Shown here: positions 1 to 7,993 of the stretch, piece after piece
How positions within the stretch are numbered: the stretch's first letter is position 1
Layout of the letters: each line of letters starts with the position of its first letter
NCBI RefSeq assembly: GCF_014202335.1
Contig: NZ_JACHGP010000002.1
Span: 372,001-436,000, forward strand
DNA length: 64,000 bases
Origin: Mycobacterium sp. AZCC_0083
GTDB taxonomy: Bacteria; Actinomycetota; Actinomycetes; Mycobacteriales; Mycobacteriaceae
Direction of reading: 5' to 3'
Notes under the pieces: model-generated
Database searches by the model: none
What the model was told of the DNA's origin: nothing
What the model saw: the letters and a program-made list of their open reading frames with translations, nothing else
Program-made: the position numbers and the translations under genes

Positions 1-774
1 GTGGTCAACGACCTCGGCGGCAGCAACTCGGGCGAAGGAACCGACGTCGGGCCCGCTCAGGAAGTAGCGGACGAGATCGTCGCCGCGGGCGGCAAGGCCG
101 TCGCCAACACCGACAACGTCGCCACCTGGGCGGGTGCGAAGGCACTCGTCGACCAGGCGATCGGTGAATTCGGTCAGCTGGACGTCGTCGTGAACAACGC
201 CGGCATCCTGCGCGACAACTTCATCGCCTCGATGGAAGAGTCGCAGTGGGATTCGGTACTCGCGGTGCATCTCAAGGGACACGCCGCGGTGCTGCATCAC
301 GCCGCCGTGTACTGGAAGGCGCAGTCGAAGGCCGGGAATCAGCCGAATGCGGCGGTCATCAACACCGCGTCGGCGTCAGGTGTCACCGTGCCGCAGGCAG
401 GTCAGACCAACTACGGTGCGGCCAAGGCCGGGATCGCAGCGCTGACCCTGGTTGCCGCGGACGAACTCGAGCGTTACGGGGTCCGGGTCAACGCCATCGC
501 CCCGATCGCACGCACCCGCCTCACGCTCGCGACTCCCGGGATGGGCGCGATCATCGGTGCCGAAGTCGGGGAGGGCGAGTTCGACTACTTCAACCCCGCC
601 AACATTTCCCCGGTAGTCGCGTACTTGGCGACGGAGAAGTGTCTGCTGACCGGTCAGGTGTTCGCGGTGCAAGGCGGTGCGATCTCGACGCTCGCCGGCT
701 GGCACGACGTGAAGACCATCGAAACAGAAGGCCCGTGGTTGATCGACGACATCGCCGACCGCCTACCCAACTGA
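1..774 (+). CDS. Short-chain dehydrogenase/reductase, 5' end outside window
   Basis: NAD(P)-dependent oxidoreductase of the SDR family, resembling 3-oxoacyl/3-hydroxyacyl dehydrogenases that work next to acyl-CoA dehydrogenases. The reading frame is open at the first base of the window and the TGxxxGIG cofactor motif that should start an SDR is absent, so the true start lies upstream. Visible are the NNAG motif (residues 65-68 counted from base 1), a serine in the NTASAS stretch (124 or 126) and the YxxxK catalytic pair (Y138, K142). It ends 28 bases before an acyl-CoA dehydrogenase on the same strand, so the two are probably co-transcribed and act in fatty-acid or side-chain beta-oxidation. 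The exact substrate cannot be read from the sequence. Confidence 0.9.
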   Translation: MVNDLGGSNSGEGTDVGPAQEVADEIVAAGGKAVANTDNVATWAGAKALVDQAIGEFGQLDVVVNNAGILRDNFIASMEESQWDSVLAVHLKGHAAVLHHAAVYWKAQSKAGNQPNAAVINTASASGVTVPQAGQTNYGAAKAGIAALTLVAADELERYGVRVNAIAPIARTRLTLATPGMGAIIGAEVGEGEFDYFNPANISPVVAYLATEKCLLTGQVFAVQGGAISTLAGWHDVKTIETEGPWLIDDIADRLPN

Positions 775-802
775 ACTACCCATCCGTACAAAGGAGTACG
801 CC

Positions 803-2074
803 ATGATCGAGTGGTCCGAAACCGACCTGATGATCCGCGACAGCATCAAGGGATTCATCGACAAGGAGCTCCGCCCGCACGTCGACGAGCTCGAGCATGG
901 TGATCTCCCGCCGTACGAGATCATCCGAAAGATGTTCGCCGCCTTCGGACTCGACGCGATGGCGCGTGAGACGTTCAAGAAGACGATCGAACGCGAGAAG
1001 CTGAAGGCCGCAGCTTTGGCTGCCGGCGAAGAGTTGCCGGTCAAGAAGAAGCGCTCCGGCGGGGGTGGCGATCAACAGATGTCGATGGCTTTGATCGCGT
1101 TCGGCGAGATCTGCAAGGTCTCGATGGGCGTGTCGACCGCTGCCGGCGTCAGCGTCGGCATGGCGGCGACCACCATCATGAGCCGTGGTACGACTGCGCA
1201 GAAGGAACGCTGGGCGCTGGATCTGCTGACATTCGACAAGGTCGGCGCGTGGGCGATCACCGAACCGGAGGCGGGTTCGGATGCGTTCGGCGGCATGAAG
1301 ACGACCGTGAAACGGGATGGTGACGACTACATCCTCAAGGGCCACAAGACATTCATCACCAACGGGCCCTACGCCGACACCATCGTCGTGTACGCGAAGC
1401 TCGACGACGGCAGCCGTCTCGACAGGCGCAGCCAGCCGGTCCTGACGTTCGTGCTCGACAGCGGTATGGAGGGGCTGACGCAGTCCAAGCCGTTCAAGAA
1501 GATGGGCATGCGTTCGTCGCCGACTGGTGAGCTGACCTTCGACAACGTGCGCGTCGCCAAGGACCGCCTGCTGGGCGAGACCGAAGAGAACAAGGGTGGC
1601 GACGGCCGGGCGAGCGCCAGGGCGAACTTCACGTTCGAACGCGTCGGGGTCGGCGCGATGTCGCTCGGCATCATCGAGGAATGCCAACGGCTTTCGATCG
1701 ACTACGCGAAGTCGCGCATCTTATGGGGCAAGCCGATCGGTGACTTCCAGCTGATTCAGCTGAAGCTCGCGAAGATGGAGATCGCGCGAATCAACGTGCA
1801 GAACATGGTGTTCCGCGCGATCGAGATGGGTACGGCAGGCAAAGAGCTCAGTCTTGCGGAGGCGTCGGCGATCAAGCTCTACAGTTCCGAGGCTGCTACC
1901 GATGTCGCGATGGAGGCCGTGCAACTCTTCGGTGGCAACGGTTACATGGCCGAGTACCGCGTCGAACAGCTCGCGCGCGACGCCAAGTCGCTGATGATCT
2001 ACGCCGGTAGCAACGAGGTCCAGGTGACACATGTCGCGAAGGGCCTGCTAGGTAGCTCCAACGAGCGGGCCTGA
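803..2074 (+). CDS. Acyl-CoA dehydrogenase (FadE-like)
   Basis: FAD-dependent acyl-CoA dehydrogenase of 423 residues, expected to introduce the alpha-beta double bond of an acyl-CoA. AAGGAG lies 6 bases before the ATG. The middle domain carries the WAITEPEAGSD flavin/substrate signature and the C-terminal helical domain has the QLFGGNGYM signature. Two features are unusual. A lysine- and glycine-rich insertion (about residues 55-92) sits between the first helices. The position where medium-chain enzymes keep the catalytic glutamate (IYEGT) reads IYAGS, with alanine at 401. The base must therefore sit elsewhere, as in isovaleryl-CoA dehydrogenase-type members, or the enzyme does something else. 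It follows the SDR closely and is probably in its operon. Confidence 0.93.
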   Translation: MIEWSETDLMIRDSIKGFIDKELRPHVDELEHGDLPPYEIIRKMFAAFGLDAMARETFKKTIEREKLKAAALAAGEELPVKKKRSGGGGDQQMSMALIAFGEICKVSMGVSTAAGVSVGMAATTIMSRGTTAQKERWALDLLTFDKVGAWAITEPEAGSDAFGGMKTTVKRDGDDYILKGHKTFITNGPYADTIVVYAKLDDGSRLDRRSQPVLTFVLDSGMEGLTQSKPFKKMGMRSSPTGELTFDNVRVAKDRLLGETEENKGGDGRASARANFTFERVGVGAMSLGIIEECQRLSIDYAKSRILWGKPIGDFQLIQLKLAKMEIARINVQNMVFRAIEMGTAGKELSLAEASAIKLYSSEAATDVAMEAVQLFGGNGYMAEYRVEQLARDAKSLMIYAGSNEVQVTHVAKGLLGSSNERA

Positions 2075-2078
2075 TCGC

Positions 2079-2313
2079 ATGATCACCGAAACCCGGGCAC
2101 GTTACGACGGAGTGAGCACCCGGGTCCTTTCCGTCGCCGGTGGCGGGACACCGATTGTTTTGCTGCACGGTTTCGCGGACAGCGTCGAAACGTGGGAAGC
2201 CGCAACGATCCCGGAAAGACCGCACCCCGTCGATCAAGGCAGAGATCGACGCGAGCATCGGCGCGGCGAACGCGAAACTTGCTCGGGTAGAGCAGATCAA
2301 CCTGACCCTTTGA
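2079..2313 (+). pseudogene. Chimeric remnant: alpha/beta-hydrolase start joined to acyl-CoA ligase-like tail
   Basis: The first about 42 codons from ATG 2079 read like the start of an alpha/beta hydrolase, with the oxyanion-hole segment LLHGFADS. Around 2205-2215 this similarity stops. In another frame, 2221-2313 encodes a segment ending in ANAKLARVEQINLTL and a stop. That resembles the extreme C-terminal part of a long-chain fatty-acid CoA ligase (the 'AAIDAANKxVARVEQI' region). Neither half can form its enzyme. The simplest reading is a deletion that fused the start of one gene to the end of another, downstream of the acyl-CoA dehydrogenase. The ligase assignment rests on a short stretch and is tentative. 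Confidence 0.55.
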
Positions 2314-2325
2314 AGTCACGGCTGA

Positions 2326-3060
2326 TCAGTGCGTGCTGGCCGCCGGGCGAACGATGATCTCGTTCACGTCCACCTCTGGGGGTTGTCCGATGACGAACGC
2401 AATCGCGTCAGCGATCGCCGAGGCGGGAATGGCAAGCGCCCGGTACCCCCGCATCACATCGCGGGCCTGATCATCCGAGATCGTCTCGGCCAGTTCGGAT
2501 TCGGTGACTCCGGGGGAGATCACGCTGACCCTGATGCCGCTGGCTTGTTCCTTGCGCAGCCCCTCCGAGATCGCCCAGACCGCGAACTTGGTGGCGCAGT
2601 AGACGGCCGCGGTCGGTTCCACCTCGTGAGCGCCGATGGACGCCAGGTTGACGATGTGGCCTCCGCCCTGGGTCCGCATCACGGGCAGGGCGGCACTGAT
2701 GCCGTGGAGCACACCGCGGATGTTCACGTCGATCATCCGGTTCCATTCGTCGACCTTGTCTTCGACAAGGGCGGATAGCGGCATGACGCCTGCGTTGTTG
2801 ATCATGACGTCCACCCGGCCGTAGGCGTTGACGGCGTCGGCGACGAAACGTTGGGCGTCGGCGGCGTCGGTGACGTCCAGGCGGCGAAACTCCGCGATCC
2901 CACCGGCGGCACGGATTCGCGCGACGAGGGCGTCGAGTCGCTCGGTGCGCCGGGCGCCGAGGAACAGGCGGTGGCCGTCTTCGGCGAGCCGCAGTGCGGC
3001 GGCCTCGCCTATTCCACTGCTGGCGCCGGTGATCAGGACTGCCTTCGGGTTCTTGTTCAT
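2326..3060 (-). CDS. Short-chain dehydrogenase/reductase
   Basis: Complete classical SDR of 244 residues. It has TGASSGIG (11-18), INNAG (88-91), catalytic S141, Y154 and K158. The ATG at 3060 is chosen because AAGGAGAG precedes it; a longer frame starting with TTG lacks this. The next SDR gene upstream on the same strand ends 17 bases away, so they form a two-gene operon. A divergent XRE regulator lies beyond. The family reduces or oxidises many small carbonyl compounds and the substrate here is unknown. It may act on the same compound as its neighbour, because the two proteins resemble each other. Confidence 0.93.
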   Translation of the reverse strand: MNKNPKAVLITGASSGIGEAAALRLAEDGHRLFLGARRTERLDALVARIRAAGGIAEFRRLDVTDAADAQRFVADAVNAYGRVDVMINNAGVMPLSALVEDKVDEWNRMIDVNIRGVLHGISAALPVMRTQGGGHIVNLASIGAHEVEPTAAVYCATKFAVWAISEGLRKEQASGIRVSVISPGVTESELAETISDDQARDVMRGYRALAIPASAIADAIAFVIGQPPEVDVNEIIVRPAASTH

Positions 3061-3077
3061 CGTGGTGCTCTCCTTCG

Positions 3078-3854
3078 TCAAACGGCTTGCTGGGTGGGCA
3101 GAATGGTGATCTCGGTGAGGTTGACGTGGCGCGGCACCGATGCGATGAAGGCGACGGTCTCGGCGACGTCGGCTGCGGTGAGCACGTCGATGTCGTTGAT
3201 CAGGTCCGCCATCAGTCGGGTGGCATCGGGATCGGTGACGTGCAGCGGCAGTTCGGTATCCACCATCCCCGGTTCGATGGTCGCGACGCGCACCATCTTT
3301 CGGCCGAGTTCGACGCGCAGCAGCCTGGTGAGCTGGCTGATGTAGGCCTTCGTCCCGGAGTACACGGAGAACTTCTCCAGTACGCGGGTCGCCGCGATGG
3401 AGGAAGTGGTGATCAGGTCGGCGGGCTTGCCGTCGGCAGCCGAGTCGATGAGCTGCGGGACGAACGCGCCGATCACGTTCATCACGCCGGTGATGTTGAG
3501 GTCGATCTGCTGTTGCCAGTCGTCGAACCGGACGTCCTCGATCGGTGAGATCAGTTGAACACCAGCATTGTTGAAGACCAAGTCGACTGGGCCGAATCGG
3601 TCGTTGACCTCTTTCGCGGCCGCGTTGACTGCCGACCGGTCGGTGACGTCGAGGGGCAGGGCGAGCGCCGTGGCACCTGCCGCGGTGATGCGTTCCGCCA
3701 GCGCCTCGAGGTTGTCGGCACGGCGGGCCGCGACGGCGACGGTGGCACCGAGAGTCGCCAGCCGGAAGGCGGTGGCCTCACCGATCCCGCTGGATGCCCC
3801 GGTGACGATGGCGACGCGTCCGGCCAGGGGAGTCGCGCTGATGATTGTGGACAT
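3078..3854 (-). CDS. Short-chain dehydrogenase/reductase
   Basis: Classical SDR of 258 residues with TGASSGIG (18-25), NNAG (96-99), Y165 and K169. The ATG at 3854 is preferred over an in-frame start 15 codons upstream because GAAGGGA precedes it at normal spacing and the first strand of the Rossmann fold then begins near residue 12. It is first in a two-SDR operon and divergent from the XRE regulator at 4010. A small inverted repeat (3879-3892) lies between them, which suggests that regulator controls the pair. The substrate is unknown. Confidence 0.93.
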   Translation of the reverse strand: MSTIISATPLAGRVAIVTGASSGIGEATAFRLATLGATVAVAARRADNLEALAERITAAGATALALPLDVTDRSAVNAAAKEVNDRFGPVDLVFNNAGVQLISPIEDVRFDDWQQQIDLNITGVMNVIGAFVPQLIDSAADGKPADLITTSSIAATRVLEKFSVYSGTKAYISQLTRLLRVELGRKMVRVATIEPGMVDTELPLHVTDPDATRLMADLINDIDVLTAADVAETVAFIASVPRHVNLTEITILPTQQAV

Positions 3855-3878
3855 GGGGTTCGTTCCCTTCGAGAGTGT

Positions 3879-3892
3879 GGATGCGTACATCC
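3879..3892. promoter_or_regulatory. Candidate operator between SDR operon and XRE regulator
   Basis: Inverted repeat GGATG-CGTA-CATCC (5-bp arms, 4-bp centre), 25 bases upstream of the SDR start and 118 bases upstream of the XRE start. The position suits a repressor site for the divergent XRE protein. The arms are short and there is only one copy, so this is a weak prediction. Confidence 0.3.
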
Positions 3893-4009
3893 GAGACAAC
3901 AGCTCCGAGAGGCGGTTTTGCGAGGTCAGGCTGGCCCGAAGTATCGGGGGACAAGTTGGGCCACCATAAGCGCCGACAACGGGGCTCGCTGCGCGGCAGA
4001 CTGCTGGAT

Positions 4010-4891
4010 ATGAGCGACCGAAAGTCTTCGGAGCTGGCCGAATTCCTCAGCGTGCGGCGCGCCGGGCTCACCCCACAGGACGTCGGGCTGGACGGGCCTG
4101 CCGCGCGGCGGCGTGTTCCGGGCCTGCGGCGAGAGGAACTCGCCAGGCTCGCAGGCGTCAGCGTCGACTACTACACACGGTTGGAGCAGGGCCGCAGCCG
4201 CAGTGCGTCGGCCGATGTGCTCGACGCGCTGGCCGCCGCGCTGCAACTCAACGACGCCGAGCGCCAGCATCTGCACCTTCTGGCCAAGCCAGAACCTGCA
4301 CAACGGAAGCGGCGGGCCCGGCCACAATCGGTGGACCGTGCGACGCTACGGCTGCTCGAGCTCTTCGACCAGGTGTCGTCGCCCGCGTTCGTGCTCGGCA
4401 GGCGTCTGGACGTGTTGGCGCACAACCGGTTGGCCGGGGCCCTGATCACCGAGTTCCGGGAACTGCCTGCACCACTGCGCAATCAGGCACGATTCGTGTT
4501 CTTCGATCCGCATGCGCGTGAGCTGTACACGGACTGGGACGAGGTGGCCGCGGACACCGTGGCGATGTTGCGCCTGGATGCCGGACGGTATCCCGACGAC
4601 GAGAAGCTCTCGGCATTGGTCGGCGAGTTGTCCATCCGCTCGGTCGAGTTCCGTTCGTGGTGGTCGAAGCACAACGTGGAACGCCGCACGACGGGACGCA
4701 AGGGGTATCACCACCCGATCGTGGGCGATCTCACCGTCGACTACCAGGCGCTCAATCCGTCCGGTGACCCTGATCAGGTGCTCATCGTGTACACCACCGA
4801 ACCGGGATCGGCCGACGAAACCTCGCTGAGGCTTCTGGCCAACTGGCACGACGGTGAGCAGCACCGCGCGACCAACGACGTCCGATCCTGA
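4010..4891 (+). CDS. XRE-family regulator with MmyB-like ligand domain
   Basis: Transcriptional regulator of 293 residues. An N-terminal helix-turn-helix (about 34-62: RRVPGLRREELA, then VSVDYYTRLEQG) is followed after about residue 105 by the MmyB-type PAS-like domain. That domain has the usual hydrophobic core motifs (SPAFVLGRRLDVLAHN, FFDPHARELYTDWD, HHPIVGDLTVDYQAL). Such regulators in actinobacteria commonly sit divergent from oxidoreductase genes and bind a small or fatty ligand. The ATG at 4010 is chosen because the HTH family normally begins MSDRxxELxxFL; the open frame extends further upstream without family similarity. It probably controls the two SDR genes on the other strand. Confidence 0.92.
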   Translation: MSDRKSSELAEFLSVRRAGLTPQDVGLDGPAARRRVPGLRREELARLAGVSVDYYTRLEQGRSRSASADVLDALAAALQLNDAERQHLHLLAKPEPAQRKRRARPQSVDRATLRLLELFDQVSSPAFVLGRRLDVLAHNRLAGALITEFRELPAPLRNQARFVFFDPHARELYTDWDEVAADTVAMLRLDAGRYPDDEKLSALVGELSIRSVEFRSWWSKHNVERRTTGRKGYHHPIVGDLTVDYQALNPSGDPDQVLIVYTTEPGSADETSLRLLANWHDGEQHRATNDVRS

Positions 4892-4973
4892 ACGGCTGCG
4901 TCGATCGCCCGAGCTTTTGCCTGTTCGGCAATTCTCCTTGCCACATTTGCATCGTCGCCACGATTATGGCGTA

Positions 4974-5660
4974 ATGCCCAAGTCTCTGCACGCATTTGAT
5001 GACCCAGCCGTCGCCGATGCCTATGCCGACCGAGCGGCACGGTTCGTACCCGTGTACCGGGAGATTCACCGCATGGCCGCGGTCCTCATGGACGAACACG
5101 CACCGCAGGACGCCACTGTCCTGGTGCTGGGCGCTGGCGGGGGCCTCGAGACGCAGGCGTTCGCCCAGGCCCATCCGGGCTGGACATTCGACGCCGTCGA
5201 TCCGGCGGCCGCCATGCTGGATCTCGCGGTGCGCACGCTCGGGCCAGATGCATCACGGGTACGGATGCACCAGGGGTACATCGACGACGCGCCGGCAGGA
5301 CCGTTCGACGCGGCAACGAGCCTGTTGACGCTGCACTTCGTCGAGCACGACGAGCGGCGCCGCACCGCGGCCGAGGTGCGGCGAAGGCTAGCGCCCGGCG
5401 CGCCGTTCGTCGTTATGCACCTGAGCTTTCCGCAGCGCGACGACGCCGAGCGGCAGCTGTGGATGCGGCGTCACGTCGCGAACCTCGTCGCGTCGGGTGT
5501 CGATCCCGCCGACGCGGAGAAGGCGCGCACCTCGATCGCAGCGGAGGTTCCGGTCCTGACACCCGAGCAAGACCGTGCGATTCTCGAAGAGGCCGGCTTC
5601 ACCAATGTCACCGAGTTCTTCTCGGCCTTCACGTTTCGCGGGTGGGTCGGCTACGCCTGA
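4974..5660 (+). CDS. Class I SAM-dependent methyltransferase
   Basis: Predicted S-adenosylmethionine-dependent methyltransferase of 228 residues. Motif I (VLGAGGG, 51-57) and the acidic end of strand 2 (FDAVDPAAAML) define the SAM pocket, and SLLTLHFVEHDERR follows as the motif II region. The C-terminal part (FTNVTEFFSAFTFRGW) is typical of small-molecule methyltransferases. ATG 4974 begins the conserved part; there is no strong ribosome binding site. It starts 82 bases after the XRE gene on the same strand and may be co-transcribed. The acceptor substrate is unknown. Confidence 0.85.
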   Translation: MPKSLHAFDDPAVADAYADRAARFVPVYREIHRMAAVLMDEHAPQDATVLVLGAGGGLETQAFAQAHPGWTFDAVDPAAAMLDLAVRTLGPDASRVRMHQGYIDDAPAGPFDAATSLLTLHFVEHDERRRTAAEVRRRLAPGAPFVVMHLSFPQRDDAERQLWMRRHVANLVASGVDPADAEKARTSIAAEVPVLTPEQDRAILEEAGFTNVTEFFSAFTFRGWVGYA

Positions 5661-5939
5661 CCGTCAACACCGAGGGTCGATTAGCGCTTGCCGGCGCCGA
5701 CACAGAGCGGTCGAAGTACCGTCTGATCCCCTGCGACAGATCATGTGCGGGCGCTTCTCGAGCGGCGCGTCGTACAGATGCACGTGTCCGACGCGGGGGA
5801 GTGTGCGGCCGACCTCATCGCGTGCTTGGACGGTCTGGCCTTGGCGCACGTCGTCGCGGCAGCCGTTGCGCAGGACGCGCTCGCGCGTAGCGTGAAGCGA
5901 GTGGTGGTCGTATTGCTTGGTTGACAGGGCTTTTCGGTA

Positions 5940-6317
5940 CTAGCCCTGACTCGCGCGCCACTTGTCCAGAGTCCGACGGTCCCGCTTGGTCGGGCGCCCG
6001 GCGCCGCGATCGCGAGCCGCCACCGGGATGGCGACGGTCGGTGGAGGTTTGGGCGTTCGGTCCAGGTAGCAGGTCACCGCGTCGGCCGCGCCGACCCGCT
6101 TCTCGATCGTTCGAACCACCTCGACGATCCGCGTCGTCTCACCCACCCGTGCGCGTACCTCGTCGCCCGGAACCACCGTCGTCGACGGCTTCGCCGGTCG
6201 ATCGTTGACCCGCACGTGTCCACCTCGGCACGCCGCAGCAGCATCCGGGCGAGTCTTCGTCAGCCGCACCGCCCACAACCAGCGATCCACGCGCGTCACG
6301 TCCACGACATCCATCAT
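5940..6317 (-). CDS. S4-domain RNA-binding protein (Hsp15-like)
   Basis: Small protein of 125 residues with an S4 RNA-binding domain (about 9-60: RVDRWLWAVRLTKTR, then GGHVRVNDRPAKPS and PGDEVRAR). A basic C-terminal tail follows (GAGRPTKRDRRTLDKWR). This is the layout of Hsp15-like heat-shock proteins, which bind stalled 50S-peptidyl-tRNA complexes in other bacteria. Two adjacent ATG codons (6317 and 6314) are possible starts. It lies just downstream of the YdeI-like gene on the same strand (6-base gap). Family assignment is firm; the in vivo role in actinobacteria is inferred. Confidence 0.88.
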   Translation of the reverse strand: MMDVVDVTRVDRWLWAVRLTKTRPDAAAACRGGHVRVNDRPAKPSTTVVPGDEVRARVGETTRIVEVVRTIEKRVGAADAVTCYLDRTPKPPPTVAIPVAARDRGAGRPTKRDRRTLDKWRASQG

Positions 6318-6323
6318 GGACGC

Positions 6324-6590
6324 TTAGGTGCCGGAGGTCTCGCGGTGCTTGCATCCCGGCCAACAACAGGGCCTGCGCTTGCCTTCCTCGAGTTCCTCCC
6401 GCGTCCGGCGAACGCGACGCTGCCTGGTTGTCTCCTGCTTGGCGTCCTCGACCCAACAGATGAACTCGTTGCGCGCCAAGGGCGTGATGTCCTTCCACGC
6501 AGCGAGCACCGCGCCGTCGGCGATCAGCGCATTGCGCAGGTCGGCGGGCAGCTCGTGCACCACACCACCGGGCACTCGTTCACTGCTCAT
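6324..6590 (-). CDS. YdeI/OmpD-associated (bacteriocin-protection-like) small protein
   Basis: Protein of 88 residues with the helical YdeI/OmpDA module: DLRNALIADGAVLAAWKDITPLARNE, then a basic helix (KQETTRQRRVRRTREELEEGKR). The tail has cysteine pairs (CCWPGCKH). ATG 6590 is preferred because the 14 upstream in-frame residues are not conserved in style. The biochemical function of the family is not established. It sits upstream of the S4 protein gene in a likely two-gene unit. The cysteine/histidine tail might bind metal, which is inference. Confidence 0.8.
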   Translation of the reverse strand: MSSERVPGGVVHELPADLRNALIADGAVLAAWKDITPLARNEFICWVEDAKQETTRQRRVRRTREELEEGKRRPCCWPGCKHRETSGT

Positions 6591-6655
6591 GCGGGACAGG
6601 GTATCCCCGGCAAAGGCGATCAAACGGCGCAACTCCGGGGCCTAGCGCCCAGCCC

Positions 6656-6684
6656 TTGACCTATGACCCGGATCACGGCATAGT
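6656..6684 (+). promoter_or_regulatory. Sigma-70-like promoter of the amino-acid oxidase/ABC operon
   Basis: TTGACC (6656-6661), a 17-base spacer and CATAGT (6679-6684) give a good match to the vegetative promoter consensus. The first gene starts at GTG 6736, so a transcript would begin near 6690, exactly at the palindrome described next. Confidence 0.55.
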
Positions 6685-6689
6685 CTCTG

Positions 6690-6700
6690 CTGTCAGACAG
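6690..6700. promoter_or_regulatory. CTGTC-A-GACAG palindrome, probable GntR/FCD operator
   Basis: Perfect palindrome with 5-bp arms and one central base. Operators of FCD-type GntR repressors commonly have the form TnGTCnGACnA, so this fits the regulator encoded last in the same operon (11862-12521). It overlaps the predicted transcription start, a typical repressor position. Binding is inferred. Confidence 0.5.
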
Positions 6701-6735
6701 ACCTACACGGCTACAACCGTACAAGGAGACAGTAG

Positions 6736-7935
6736 GTGGACGACATACGGACCTCCGCCGACGTGCTCATCGTCGGGGGCGGAGTGATCGGTAGTGCGAT
6801 CGCGTACCACGCTGCGCGCGCCGGCCTGAGCACCGTGGTTCTGGAACGACGGGACCTGGTTTCGCAGCCCGGAGCATCGTGGGCGAGCGCCGGTGGAGTC
6901 CGGAGCCAGGGGCGGGATCCCGCCGAAACGCCATTGGCGATCGCAGCGATCAATCGGTGGGCGAACCTGGCCGACGAACTAGACGCCGATCTGCAGTACC
7001 GCCGGGGCGGAACCCTGCAGGTCGCGGAAAGCGACGAGCAGGCCGTGGAAGTCAAGGCCTACGTCGATTACCAGCAGGCGCAAGGCCTGGCCGACGTCAC
7101 GCTGTTGACCAGACAAGAAATCGCCGAAATGGTCCCCGGTGTGCATCCCGACGTGGTAGCGGGGAGCTTTGCGTCGAATGACGGTCAAGCCGACGCAGTC
7201 CTCACCACGCAGGCCCTTGCGAGAGCGGCACAGCGTCTGGGGGCGCAATACCGCACCCGGGTGACGGCGCTCGAGCTGCTCGTCGAGGGCGACCGAGTCC
7301 GGGGCGTGCGCACTGCGACCGACACGCTCCACGCTGGCACTGTGGTCTTGGCAGCGTCGGTCGGAAGCGCGGCGCTCGCGGAGACGGCAGGACTGCGGTT
7401 GCCGGTTCGCCCGCTGGCACTCCAGATGCTACGCAGCAATCCCGCTCCACCCGGGCGCCTGCGGCCAGTGCTTGGGGCCGTGCGCCGGGCGCTGTCATTG
7501 AAGCAGTTGGCCGATGGGGCGTTTCTGATCGGCGGCGGTTGGGCCGCGGACATCACCGACGCCGACAACGAACGGGCGCAACTTCTCTCAGAACGGATTA
7601 GCGGCAACTGGGCGGACGCCTGCGGCGTCTTGCCCGAAGTCGCCCAGTATGAGATCGCGAGAACGTGGTTTGGCATCGAGGCGGAAAGCATCGACGCGAT
7701 TCCCTTCCTTGGTCCCGTCCCAGGGTGGCCAGGACTGCTGTTGGCCACCGGTTTCTCCGGACATGGGTTCGCGTTGGCGCCCGTCGTCGGCGAGCTCATC
7801 GTGGCCGACCTGCTGGGGCAAGCGTCGCCCGCCGACGTGTCTGGGCTGCGTGCTGCGCGCATCAACGACTTCGACCGGGACACCGTGCGGCGGTTCATCA
7901 TTGGCGAAACCCCGAGCAACCCGTCAGCCGGCTAA
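6736..7935 (+). CDS. FAD-dependent amino-acid oxidase-like oxidoreductase (DAO family)
   Basis: Flavoprotein of 399 residues in the glycine/D-amino-acid oxidase (DAO) family, expected to oxidise the C-N bond of an amino or N-substituted amino acid. The FAD-binding Rossmann motif VGGGVIGSAIAYH is at about residues 13-25, followed by LERRDLV. A C-terminal FAD segment (ATGFSGHGFALAPVVGELI) is present. GTG 6736 is preceded by AAGGAG. It is first in a five-gene operon with a polar amino-acid importer and a second DAO enzyme, which implies that the imported compound is the substrate. Candidates are an opine, a D-amino acid or a secondary amine. Confidence 0.9.
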   Translation: MDDIRTSADVLIVGGGVIGSAIAYHAARAGLSTVVLERRDLVSQPGASWASAGGVRSQGRDPAETPLAIAAINRWANLADELDADLQYRRGGTLQVAESDEQAVEVKAYVDYQQAQGLADVTLLTRQEIAEMVPGVHPDVVAGSFASNDGQADAVLTTQALARAAQRLGAQYRTRVTALELLVEGDRVRGVRTATDTLHAGTVVLAASVGSAALAETAGLRLPVRPLALQMLRSNPAPPGRLRPVLGAVRRALSLKQLADGAFLIGGGWAADITDADNERAQLLSERISGNWADACGVLPEVAQYEIARTWFGIEAESIDAIPFLGPVPGWPGLLLATGFSGHGFALAPVVGELIVADLLGQASPADVSGLRAARINDFDRDTVRRFIIGETPSNPSAG

Positions 7936-7993
7936 CCATTACATCGAGCATCAGCCTCCACGAGTACAAGGGCACGAGAACAGGGAGAGAGAC

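Noticed and set aside
3932..3963. TGGCCC...GGGCCA inverted repeat upstream of the XRE gene
   Set aside because: Arms of 6 bp with a 20-base spacer are expected by chance in GC-rich DNA; it is less convincing than the repeat at 3879-3892.
5743..5924. MCGRF start resembling a SRAP/HMCES-type protein at 5743, and a 48-codon frame from 5777
   Set aside because: Only the first five residues match the SRAP start. The following residues are unlike the family and the frame ends after about 50 codons. The other frame has no recognisable domain. The interval 5,661-5,939 is treated as intergenic.
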